Shown here in pieces: positions 1 through 8,436 of a stretch of DNA of 64,000 nt. Source of the DNA: DAINPP01 sp963667315 (GTDB lineage Bacteria > Thermotogota > Thermotogae > MWEM01). The stretch is from NCBI GenBank assembly GCA_963667315.1, contig OY763325.1, positions 1,984,001 to 2,048,000 on the forward strand. The letters run 5' to 3'. The notes under the pieces are model-generated. The model worked only from the letters and a program-made list of their open reading frames with translations, did not search any database and was not told the DNA's origin. The position numbers and the translations under genes were made by a program. Every line of letters starts with the position of its first letter. Position 1 is the first letter of the stretch.

Positions 1-142
1 AAAAGTCCTCCAGTAAATACCCTTCAACGCTATTCAAAAAGATCTTTGAGGGGATTTCCTGTTTTTGTCCCGATGTTTCCTTTACACATCCCGCAAAAAA
101 TAACAGTCCGATCAACAAAATAACAAAGCCGTTTTTTTTCAT
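1..142 (-). CDS. Lipoprotein, N-terminal 47 residues only (runs off the window)
   Basis: The ATG at 142 follows an AGGAG at 7-nt spacing. The readable part is a lipoprotein signal peptide: MKKN, a hydrophobic stretch, and lipobox F-A-G-C with the lipidated cysteine at residue 19. Cys19 sits at exactly the same position as in the 1283-aa lipoprotein at 33034-36885 and in the restored reading of the pseudogene at 24733. The mature part ends in S-V-E-G-Y-L-L-E-D-F, which resembles the start of the domain shared by those two (S-x-x-G-x-Y-x-x-E-D-F/Y). I infer a further member of the same surface-lipoprotein family on the opposite strand, probably exported and anchored in a membrane. The function and the full length cannot be seen here. 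Confidence 0.75.
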   Translation of the reverse strand, partial: MKKNGFVILLIGLLFFAGCVKETSGQKQEIPSKIFLNSVEGYLLEDF

Positions 143-585
143 CTTCACACTCCTGTTCATACTATGGCTAACAGACTTCAATTGATAACAAATGTCAGAA
201 AAGCATAATGATTATACTTTTTTGCCCTTAACATTCTTTGAAAAAAACCGGAATATTAAAAAGACAAAAAAGAACAATATTGAAACAATTATTTTACTTT
301 TATTTTAAAGAGAAAACTTTCATGATGAATCCCCTGCTATTTCTCGACCGGTTTTCGTCGATGATTCGGCGGATAGAGGTTGATTAACCGTCGATTTCAT
401 ATTTTTTAGAAAAAGGTCTTTTTTACCGAATAAAATGAACTATCAAGCTCATCATCATTCGATAACCGAATCTTTTCCGACGATTTATAAACATCTCGTA
501 CATTCAAATCACCTGTCCTTTTCTTTAAAATGGTGCGATATGTTGTATAATAAATTAATATTTTCTCTTTGAAAGAAGTGATCGA
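143..585. other. Intergenic region between divergent genes
   Basis: This AT-rich 443 bp lies between the leftward lipoprotein and the rightward kinase. A TATAAT at 546-551 is the likely -10 for the kinase but has no convincing -35 box. On the minus strand a TATAAT (211-216) lies about 70 nt upstream of the lipoprotein start, also without a clear -35. I see no gene, RNA or repeat in it. Confidence 0.4.
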
Positions 586-3045
586 ATGGAAAACAAACCG
601 GAAAGAGATTTTCACTTATTGGAACTTTCTGAGACACCGTTTGCTTATAAAAAAATCATAAGAGACGAGGAGAAAAACATTTCAGATCTCATCTTTTTAT
701 ATGCTAACCAGGCATTTGAGAAATTATTCGGTATTTCCAAAAAAGACATCCTCACAAAATCCGAATCCGACTGTTTTGGTGAAGCACGAATGCCTTCCAA
801 TCTCACATTCAAACAATTATTGTCTGATGAAACGGGAGAAAAGAGCGTTGAGGACATCTTCTACTTTAAAAACCGAAACAGATGGGTTCGTTCTTCGGCA
901 AAAAAAGATACCGATGATCGGATACTCGTCACCTACTTTGATATAACGTCTGAAAAAGTGCTGCTTGAGAATGCCAATGATATATTCAACAGTATCCGAA
1001 TCGACAATGAAACGATCGTAAAGCGGTTCCATCAGATTGCAAATTCGACCTTCTCATTTTTCTGTCGCTTTCGCGAAGAAAGTGATACCATTTCAGAACC
1101 GGTAAGCTTTTTTTCGATCCCGGAATTTAAAGAGCTGTCCTCCTGGCTCTTATCCTCGTCTCATCTTCGGGCAACTTTTTTCACCAATAATCAATTTGAC
1201 CACTATAAAAGACTTGATCAATTCAAGACCAGTCGAGATTTTACCGATGGGGATGTTTTAAAACGAATAATCAGCACCTTTCCCGATCATCTATTCAGAG
1301 TCTATCCGATCTCACTCGGCGGTCACGTTTTCGGTGTATTCTTTGCAATCTTAAAGGATCTCAACAAATTGGGGGATGAGGTCTATACCGAAACATATAT
1401 CAAGCAGATTTCCCTGTCGATGATGTCAAAAATGAAGGAAATTGAAAAATCAAACACGGAAAAACGACTGAAAGAAAGTGAAGAAAAATTCAATTCTGAA
1501 AGATTACTGGCATTGAACCGTGAAAAAAACAATCGTAAGCTGCTGCAGTCGATTTTGGATACCCTTCCGGGAGCCGTCGTTGTCATCAACAAAGCATTCA
1601 ACATCACCGCTTTTAACGCGAGAAGCTCTTCGAAAATGACAATGAAAGATAAGTCTTATGATAAGATCATCAACAGAAAATGTTATGAAGTCTTTGAAAA
1701 ACTGGACAATATCTGCAAGGATTGTAATTTCAACAAGCTGATCAATCAAAGCACCCCTTTTTCAGAGATCCGGGAGAATACAAATCTTGATGGCAGCAAA
1801 AGATACACAAAACGCTACTACGCGCCGCTTGTTGATGAAAAGGGTGATGTGACCAATCTGATCGAATATGTGGAAGACATAACGGATCTGATTCAGGCAG
1901 AAAAAAACGCCGAAAAGGCCAATCGTGCCAAGACGGAATTTCTAATGAATATGAGTCATGAACTCCGAACCCCGCTCAACGGGATACTGGGGTTTTCCGG
2001 CATACTCGAAAAAACACCGTTAAGCGATGAACAACTGGAATACATCAAAAATGTCAAGTATTCCGGTCAGCATCTTCTGAGTATCGTCAACGACATCCTT
2101 GATTTCTCAAAGATAGAAACCAATAAACTCACGCTAAAAAAAGAGAAGACCAACCTTAAAAATTTATTAAAACTGTCCATGTCACTCATCAGAAAGTCCG
2201 CTCAGGATAAGCAGCTGAAAACACACCTAATGATCGACGATGATTTACCGGAGTTCGTCTATACCGATCAGCTCCGACTCAATCAAATCATCGGAAACCT
2301 GCTGTATAACGCTGTAAAATTCACTCAACACGGAGAGATAAAGATGTCCGCCACGGTCCTTACAAAAAAGGACAAAACTGTAGAAGTCAGCTTTTCCGTC
2401 ACCGATACCGGCATCGGAATAGACCCTGAAAGACAGGAAGAAATCTTCAAATCATTTACACAGGCTGATTCCAGTTTGACAAGAGAATTCGGCGGGACCG
2501 GCCTTGGATTAACCATCTCAAACAGTATCCTCAAACTGCTTGGAAGCTCGATGACATTAGAAAGTACCGTCGGAAAAGGAAGCACTTTCAAATTTATCCT
2601 GACATTCGAAACGGTCCCCCCCCACACTTATGATTTCTTCGAGCAAAACACTAGAATCAGTCAGATAAACAACACGTTGAAGATACTCATAGTGGAGGAT
2701 AATCCCCTCAATCTGAAATTAAACCGTACCATTCTTGAAAACATCATCCCCAATGCCGAAGTACACATAGCCGAAAATGGTTTAATCGGGGTTGAAAAAT
2801 ACAGGGAGATTCTCCCGGATATCATACTGATGGATGTCAGAATGCCTGGAATGGACGGAATTACCGCAACAAAAAAGATCAGGGAGATGAAACACAGCAA
2901 CGTAATCATCCTGGGTATTTCGGCAGAGGCAAGAGAACAATGGATCAAAAAAGGGCTGGATGCGGGGATGAACGACTATATCACCAAACCTTTCGTTGAT
3001 GGTGAATTACTCAGCACATTGAAAAAGCATCTCAAAAAACAATAG
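586..3045 (+). CDS. Cytoplasmic hybrid sensor histidine kinase with receiver domain
   Basis: This 819-aa protein has no signal peptide or membrane segment, so it should act in the cytosol. In order: a PAS-like domain (about 15-125), a poorly recognised middle region (about 130-300), a second PAS/PAC domain (about 315-435) containing a C-x-x-C pair (C-K-D-C), a HisKA domain with the phosphorylated histidine at residue 458 (M-S-H-E-L-R-T-P-L-N), a HATPase domain with N box, D-T-G-I-G-I and G-G-T-G-L-G-L boxes, and a C-terminal receiver with phospho-acceptor Asp750 (M-D-V-R-M-P) and Lys801. It should autophosphorylate and pass phosphate to its own receiver; there is no HPt or output domain, so a partner is needed. 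It is the first of three kinases in a row. The ATG follows a weak AAGAAG site. Confidence 0.88.
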   Translation: MENKPERDFHLLELSETPFAYKKIIRDEEKNISDLIFLYANQAFEKLFGISKKDILTKSESDCFGEARMPSNLTFKQLLSDETGEKSVEDIFYFKNRNRWVRSSAKKDTDDRILVTYFDITSEKVLLENANDIFNSIRIDNETIVKRFHQIANSTFSFFCRFREESDTISEPVSFFSIPEFKELSSWLLSSSHLRATFFTNNQFDHYKRLDQFKTSRDFTDGDVLKRIISTFPDHLFRVYPISLGGHVFGVFFAILKDLNKLGDEVYTETYIKQISLSMMSKMKEIEKSNTEKRLKESEEKFNSERLLALNREKNNRKLLQSILDTLPGAVVVINKAFNITAFNARSSSKMTMKDKSYDKIINRKCYEVFEKLDNICKDCNFNKLINQSTPFSEIRENTNLDGSKRYTKRYYAPLVDEKGDVTNLIEYVEDITDLIQAEKNAEKANRAKTEFLMNMSHELRTPLNGILGFSGILEKTPLSDEQLEYIKNVKYSGQHLLSIVNDILDFSKIETNKLTLKKEKTNLKNLLKLSMSLIRKSAQDKQLKTHLMIDDDLPEFVYTDQLRLNQIIGNLLYNAVKFTQHGEIKMSATVLTKKDKTVEVSFSVTDTGIGIDPERQEEIFKSFTQADSSLTREFGGTGLGLTISNSILKLLGSSMTLESTVGKGSTFKFILTFETVPPHTYDFFEQNTRISQINNTLKILIVEDNPLNLKLNRTILENIIPNAEVHIAENGLIGVEKYREILPDIILMDVRMPGMDGITATKKIREMKHSNVIILGISAEAREQWIKKGLDAGMNDYITKPFVDGELLSTLKKHLKKQ

Positions 3046-3077
3046 CAAAGTCTTAAGAAAATAAGATTTTGCTATTG
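3040..3077 (+). terminator. Hairpin after the first kinase gene
   Basis: CAATAGCAAA (3040-3049) pairs with TTTGCTATTG (3068-3077), and the inner TCTTA/TAAGA extends the stem. It overlaps the kinase stop codon. The T tract behind it is poor, so it may be a weak terminator. Confidence 0.45.
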
Positions 3078-3111
3078 TTGATATTATCAGATTCTTTATT
3101 ATCTCACCACT

Positions 3112-3375
3112 TTAAACTTTAATTTTCCCAATCTGTTCACTTAATACGATTGAACGGACTACATTATCCATCGCGCTCGCCATCTCTTCAACACCTGATG
3201 TCACTTCCTGTGCCTGTGACGAGAGTTCCTCCGATGTGGCAAGTTGCACCTGCGAAACAGATGAGAGATTATCAGCCGATTCGGAGACTTTCAAATTGAC
3301 TGTCTTGACAAGTTTAATCAAATTGGTTTGCATAATTACAATACCATTAAGCATTTGTCCGATTTCATCCTTGTT
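3112..3375 (-). pseudogene. Fragment of a methyl-accepting chemotaxis protein
   Basis: Read leftward from 3375, the frame gives N-K-D-E-I-G-Q-M, the typical end of a HAMP domain, followed by about 80 residues of heptad-like coiled coil rich in S, E, A, Q and V (A-T-S-E-E-L-S-S-Q-A-Q-E-V), as found just after HAMP in chemoreceptors. An in-frame TAG (3376-3378) sits directly before the HAMP end, there is no ribosome site, and the conserved signalling tip is missing. It is therefore a leftover piece of a receptor gene rather than a working small protein. It lies opposite to, and between, two kinase genes. Confidence 0.6.
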
Positions 3376-3518
3376 CTACCGGCACAAAATAAAATAACAA
3401 TCTTGCTCGATTCGTTTTGAAATTAATCATCACTCACTCCTTAAATATCAACATTAAAGTTCCAAGTCTTTTCATATTTATTATCCCTTCTTTTCTTCAA
3501 ATTGCACCCCCGGTCTAT

Positions 3519-3547
3519 TTCACATATCATCGAATTTCCTGTATAAT
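3519..3547 (+). promoter_or_regulatory. Promoter of the second kinase gene
   Basis: TTCACA (3519-3524), a 17-bp spacer and TATAAT (3542-3547) lie 37 nt upstream of the ATG. Five of six bases match the -35 consensus. Confidence 0.6.
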
Positions 3548-3583
3548 TGACAAGATGTTCAACAGCTGAAAGGAACCGGCAAA

Positions 3584-5350
3584 ATGACGACAAATAAAAT
3601 ACTCTCGGGAAAAAAGACGATTCTCATCTATACCATTGGTACCCTCTTTATCATCACATTATTCAGCTTTGCCTTTTTCATGCTGTACGATCTTCATTTA
3701 TCCGACCAATTGAAAGCCTTTATTAAACAACAGGAATTGTTTTTATCCCTAGCCAAAAACGACTTGCAGGAAAAATTAAACGATGTGGTGAACACACCGT
3801 TTGTTCGTTTCAGGATGTACCAAGCCAAAAAGATGCCCCCCCCCTATGCCGTAAACTTCTTTTCCATCCCAGAAATTATGGGCGTAATCGTACTGGGTGA
3901 AGAGGGTGAAAGAATAAACGGCATCGTCGAGGAAACTTCATGGGCTTCACAGGTTGACAATCAACAGATAATACAAGAACTCTTCCGGGATTATCAGACA
4001 TCTATCACATCTGCTGAAGGTTTTTATATCTGTCCGATCACGGCATTTGAGAATCATCAGTATCTTGTCGTCTGCTACCCCGTAAAAGACGGCGATCATC
4101 AACGGTATTTTTTCGTTACAACAGATATCCAAAGCGTCATCTTTGACATTATCAACCCGGTAAAAATCGGTGCCTATGGCAGCGCGATGGCAACAGATAA
4201 TTTTGGAAAGGTGCTTTATGACGTAGAAACAGGCATCATCGGTCAAAACGTCTTTGAGCTGCATCATGCCTATCCGGAAGTCCTGGACCTGGATCAGAAG
4301 ATGATTGAAAATGACTCGGGCAATCTGAGTTATCAATTCCTCATCCGATCGACAAACGAAGTCCATCGCAAATTTATCTCCTGGGATTCGGTCCCTGTTG
4401 GTGAACAGAAGATAACCCTTGCGATCACAACACCGGAAAAAGATATACTCGGTGACTTACAAAGATATGAAACGATCTTTTCATTTCTCGGGATCAGCAT
4501 CATACTTGTCGAGATCCTGTTTGGTGTTTTAATCTACCGGTTGCATAGCCGAAATCTGAAACACACCGCTAAAAAATTGTACGATGATTATATCAAACAG
4601 AGTCGGGAGCTCATAGAAAGTGAAAAAAAGGCCGTTGAGGCAAATCAGGCGAAAACGGAGTTCCTCGCCACTATGAGTCATGAATTGAAGACCCCCTTGA
4701 ACGCTATCCTTGGTTTTTCAGATATACTCATTGAGATGGAAGAATCGGAGGAAAAGTGTGACTATCTGAATCTGATTAAAGAAGCAGGGGATCATCTGCT
4801 GTCAATCGTCACGGATATCCTGAATTTTTCAAAGATAGAATCCGGGCAATATACGATTGAGATTGGCGAAACAAAGATTAAACAGCTCCTTCAAAGCTCT
4901 GCAAACATGTTTCGCAAGAGTATGGCTGACAAAAACCTTCGCTTCAACCTGGAGATAGATGACAGGATTCCGGACACAATCCTCACCGATGATCTCAGCT
5001 TAAGTCAAATCCTTAACAATCTGTTGAGCAATGCGGTGAAATTCACGGATAAAGGAACCATTACACTCCGGGCTCATTTAAAGGAAGAACAAAAACAATC
5101 CGTACAGATTGAATTTTCCGTTAGTGACACAGGCGTTGGGATTGCACCTGAAATGAAACAAAGGATCTTTGAATCTTTTATGCAGGTTGACATGTCAATC
5201 AGAAGAAAACACGGTGGGACAGGATTGGGATTAACCATATCCAACAATATCCTGAAAATTCTGGGAAGTGCTTTACAAGTGGAAAGCAAACTGAATAAAG
5301 GGAGTCGTTTTAGTTTTATACTCACGGCTGAAATCTCCCACAAGAAATAA
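3584..5350 (+). CDS. Membrane-bound sensor histidine kinase
   Basis: This 588-aa protein has a membrane helix at about 14-36, an extracytoplasmic sensor of about 260 residues (cache-like by size and position; I cannot name the ligand), a second helix at about 300-323, then HisKA with the phospho-histidine at residue 366 (M-S-H-E-L-K-T-P) and a HATPase domain with D-T-G-V-G-I and G-G-T-G-L-G-L boxes. Unlike the kinases on either side it has no receiver, so it must signal to a separate protein; the adjacent hybrid kinases are possible partners (inference). GAAAGGA precedes the ATG, and a TTCACA/TATAAT promoter lies just upstream. Confidence 0.88.
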   Translation: MTTNKILSGKKTILIYTIGTLFIITLFSFAFFMLYDLHLSDQLKAFIKQQELFLSLAKNDLQEKLNDVVNTPFVRFRMYQAKKMPPPYAVNFFSIPEIMGVIVLGEEGERINGIVEETSWASQVDNQQIIQELFRDYQTSITSAEGFYICPITAFENHQYLVVCYPVKDGDHQRYFFVTTDIQSVIFDIINPVKIGAYGSAMATDNFGKVLYDVETGIIGQNVFELHHAYPEVLDLDQKMIENDSGNLSYQFLIRSTNEVHRKFISWDSVPVGEQKITLAITTPEKDILGDLQRYETIFSFLGISIILVEILFGVLIYRLHSRNLKHTAKKLYDDYIKQSRELIESEKKAVEANQAKTEFLATMSHELKTPLNAILGFSDILIEMEESEEKCDYLNLIKEAGDHLLSIVTDILNFSKIESGQYTIEIGETKIKQLLQSSANMFRKSMADKNLRFNLEIDDRIPDTILTDDLSLSQILNNLLSNAVKFTDKGTITLRAHLKEEQKQSVQIEFSVSDTGVGIAPEMKQRIFESFMQVDMSIRRKHGGTGLGLTISNNILKILGSALQVESKLNKGSRFSFILTAEISHKK

Positions 5351-5392
5351 AGCTCCACGTTTTCCGGCTATTTTGCCTGTAAACTTCCACAT

Positions 5393-5421
5393 TTCATTAT
5401 CTTTATGTGTTTTGGTATAAT
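5393..5421 (+). promoter_or_regulatory. Possible promoter of the third kinase gene
   Basis: TTCATT (5393-5398), a 17-bp spacer and TATAAT (5416-5421) lie 53 nt before the ATG and after the end of the second kinase gene. Confidence 0.45.
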
Positions 5422-5474
5422 ATTCTTGAAGTTTTTTTAATTCCGAAACGGACTGCTGATCAGTTGGTGAAAAT

Positions 5475-8348
5475 ATGCCCAAGAGAGAGAAAACGAATCG
5501 CCATTTGTTTCTACATAAAAAGAGAGTTACCACAGTCATAATCTGTCTTTTGGCTGCGGCACTTCTATTCTCACAATACGATAAAACCCTGAAAGTTCGG
5601 GGAGACTTTGACTATCCGCCCTTTGAGTATTTAAATGATGACGGTGAACCTGAAGGCTTTAACGTCGATGTCTTTCGAACGGTAGCCAGGATCATGGGGC
5701 TCAGTTACGAGATCACCCTTGACACCTGGGAGACGGTCAGAACAGAAATAGAAACCGATCAGGCGGATGTGTTGCTCGGGATGTATCGAACCGAAGAGCG
5801 GGACAAACTGGTTGATTTCACCACACCGCATTTCATCTCGACTTATGCCGTCTTCGTACCTGCCGATTCAGCGATCACATCTATCGGTGATGCCTATGGA
5901 AAAAAGATCGGTGTTCAGATGGGCGATATCGGATATGATTATGTGATTGAAAACCGCTTGACCGAAGAAGTTTATACGGAGAAAACGATTCAGGAAGTCC
6001 TGAAAGCTCTGGAATCTGGAAAGATCGATTGTGCATTAATCTCAAGACTACAGGGACTCATGATTATCCAAGAGGAAAATATAAAAAACATCAAGCCGGT
6101 AGGCCCACCGGTCATTCAGCGAGAATATTCATTTGCGGTCACGGAAGATGATATCGGACTGCTTTCAGTATTGAACGAAGGGCTTGACATCTTAAAATCA
6201 TCCGGGAATTTTGATGAATTATACAACAAATGGTTTACGCCGTTTGAACAGGCCGATTACTCGCGTCTTTTTTGGATCATTACGATTCTGATCTTCTTTT
6301 TCATCGGTTTATTCGCTGCTTTCCTGCTCTGGAACTGGTCATTAAAAAAAAGGGTTGAGGAGAGAACGGCTGAACTTGAAAAGAGTCGTGAAGATTACAG
6401 AATCACTTTTAATTCAATCGGTGATGCCGTTATTTCAACCGACATGATCGGAATGATAAGAGGGATGAACCCGATGGCAATCAACCTGACCGGTCATACG
6501 CCCCGTAAAACCAAAAAGGCGCAGCTGATAGACGTTTTTAACATCATCGATCTGAAAAACAAAACACCTATAGACAATCCCGTTCTCGAAGCGAGAAAAA
6601 CGGGGAAAACCGTAAGATATAACCGTGCCGGTCTGATTTCTAGAAACGGTAAGGTCTTCAAGATTTCCTGTATCTGTTCACCGATCCGAAACAAGCGAAA
6701 AAAGATCACCGGTTTCGTCATCGTTTTCAGAAATGTAACGGAAGAATATAAGCGGCAGGAAGCGCTGAGGAAGAGCGAAGAAAGGCTGCGAACGTTGAGC
6801 AACAATATCGATAACGGCTATATCTATCAATATACGACGAATCGGGATGGTGAAAAGGTTAAATTTATTTATCTGAGTGACGGTGTAAAAAATATTCATG
6901 AATTATCTGTCGATGCGATCAAAAAAGATACTTATCAAATCGCAAAACAGATCAACACCAGCTCCCTTGGAGAACTCGGTAGATTAAACAAAAAATCCGC
7001 AAAAAAACTTCAACCCCTTAAATACGAAATAGCCATCCGCACGGATTCCGGCAAAGAAAAGTGGCTGCTCATCAACTCGACCCCTCAATTACAAGAGGAT
7101 AATACAATCGTCTGGGATGGTCTGTGTATCGATATCACCTCACATAAGCAACTCGAAAGGGAATTAAAAAAAGCCAAAGATATTGCGGAAAGATCAAACA
7201 AAGCCAAGACGGAGTTCCTCAACAATATCAGTCACGAACTCAGAACACCGCTTAACGGTGTACTGGGATTCAGTAATCTTATGAAAGAAACACCGCTTGA
7301 TACAACACAGGAGGACTATCTGAACATCATCATCCGGTCGGGGAAACATCTCTTGAATATCATTAAAGATATACTGGATCTGTCAAAGATCGAATCGGGT
7401 CATTTCAGTTTACAAAGTGAAAAGACAAACCTCAGGGAACTGCTCGAGTCAACGGTAGAAATCGTTCGTTACAAGGCAGAAAAAAAAGGACTCTCGCTCA
7501 AACAGACTATTCCCGACAATGTTCCCGTCTTTGTCCGTGTTGACCCGATCATCCTGAAACAGATCCTGTTAAATCTTCTTGGAAATGCGGTAAAATTCAC
7601 CCCAAAAGGGGAGATAGAGATCGCCGTATTTTTGATCGATAATGATCAAAAGAAATCATACTCAAAACTCTTGTTCATCGTAAAAGATACCGGTATTGGT
7701 ATCAAGCAGGAGAACATAGAACTCATCACACAACCTTTTAGTCAGGAAGACTATTCCATCACGAGAAATTACGGGGGGACAGGCCTCGGACTCGCCATCA
7801 CGACGAAACTCCTGAAAAAGATGCAAAGCGCTCTTTCAATCGAAAGTAAAAAGGGTGAAGGCAGTCTCTTTTCATTCCAGCTTGAACTTCAAACGCAATC
7901 AGACCCCTCAAAAAAGCCAAATGATGCTGAACCAATCCACATTGAACAGCCATCAAAGGATTACAGTATCCTGAACGGGAAGAAAATCCTGATCGTTGAG
8001 GATAATCATGCGAACATGCTGCTAACCGAGAAAATTCTCTCAAAAACAAATCCAAACATCCATATACTCAAAGCATTTGACGGCTACAAAGCGATCAGCT
8101 TGTTCGAAACGGAAAATCCGGACCTGATCCTGATGGATATCAACCTTTCGGGAACAGACGGTTATGCACTGACGAAACAGATAAGAAAAAAGGATAAGAA
8201 AACGCCTATCGTTGCGGTCACGGCCAGCGCTTTACTCGAAGAAAGGGAAAAATGTTTGAACAACGGGATGAATGCGTATCTTGCAAAACCCTTTTCCCCT
8301 GAGAACCTCCGCAAGATCATTCATGATTTTTTCAAAGAAGAAGCTTGA
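5475..8348 (+). CDS. BvgS-like hybrid kinase with solute-binding sensor domain
   Basis: This 957-aa protein starts with a signal-anchor (about 15-33), followed by a complete family-3 solute-binding domain (about 36-255; Y-P-P-F-E-Y, G-F-N-V-D, D-F-T-x-P motifs), the type that binds amino acids and similar small molecules. Next come a membrane helix (about 264-290), two PAS/PAC regions (about 310-430 and 440-565), HisKA with phospho-histidine 587, a HATPase domain, and a receiver with phospho-acceptor Asp888 and Lys938. The layout matches the BvgS/EvgS class, except that there is one binding domain rather than two and no C-terminal HPt. It should sense an extracytoplasmic ligand directly. The gene is last in the run of three and converges on cheA. 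Confidence 0.9.
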   Translation: MPKREKTNRHLFLHKKRVTTVIICLLAAALLFSQYDKTLKVRGDFDYPPFEYLNDDGEPEGFNVDVFRTVARIMGLSYEITLDTWETVRTEIETDQADVLLGMYRTEERDKLVDFTTPHFISTYAVFVPADSAITSIGDAYGKKIGVQMGDIGYDYVIENRLTEEVYTEKTIQEVLKALESGKIDCALISRLQGLMIIQEENIKNIKPVGPPVIQREYSFAVTEDDIGLLSVLNEGLDILKSSGNFDELYNKWFTPFEQADYSRLFWIITILIFFFIGLFAAFLLWNWSLKKRVEERTAELEKSREDYRITFNSIGDAVISTDMIGMIRGMNPMAINLTGHTPRKTKKAQLIDVFNIIDLKNKTPIDNPVLEARKTGKTVRYNRAGLISRNGKVFKISCICSPIRNKRKKITGFVIVFRNVTEEYKRQEALRKSEERLRTLSNNIDNGYIYQYTTNRDGEKVKFIYLSDGVKNIHELSVDAIKKDTYQIAKQINTSSLGELGRLNKKSAKKLQPLKYEIAIRTDSGKEKWLLINSTPQLQEDNTIVWDGLCIDITSHKQLERELKKAKDIAERSNKAKTEFLNNISHELRTPLNGVLGFSNLMKETPLDTTQEDYLNIIIRSGKHLLNIIKDILDLSKIESGHFSLQSEKTNLRELLESTVEIVRYKAEKKGLSLKQTIPDNVPVFVRVDPIILKQILLNLLGNAVKFTPKGEIEIAVFLIDNDQKKSYSKLLFIVKDTGIGIKQENIELITQPFSQEDYSITRNYGGTGLGLAITTKLLKKMQSALSIESKKGEGSLFSFQLELQTQSDPSKKPNDAEPIHIEQPSKDYSILNGKKILIVEDNHANMLLTEKILSKTNPNIHILKAFDGYKAISLFETENPDLILMDINLSGTDGYALTKQIRKKDKKTPIVAVTASALLEEREKCLNNGMNAYLAKPFSPENLRKIIHDFFKEEA

Positions 8349-8436
8349 TCCGAGGCTCTTAGAACATATTTAAAAATCAACAGTAAGCTATTTTTATTTT
8401 TTGGTGTAAGATTTTTCAACAGTCCCGAATTGTTTC

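Noticed and set aside
143..585. Possible riboswitch in the GC-richer patch near 345-395
   Set aside because: I could not fit a known riboswitch core (for example the c-di-GMP types); only short unrelated inverted repeats are visible.
406..615. 69-codon leftward frame overlapping the first kinase start
   Set aside because: It overlaps the promoter and start of a real gene, and no ribosome site or homology is visible.
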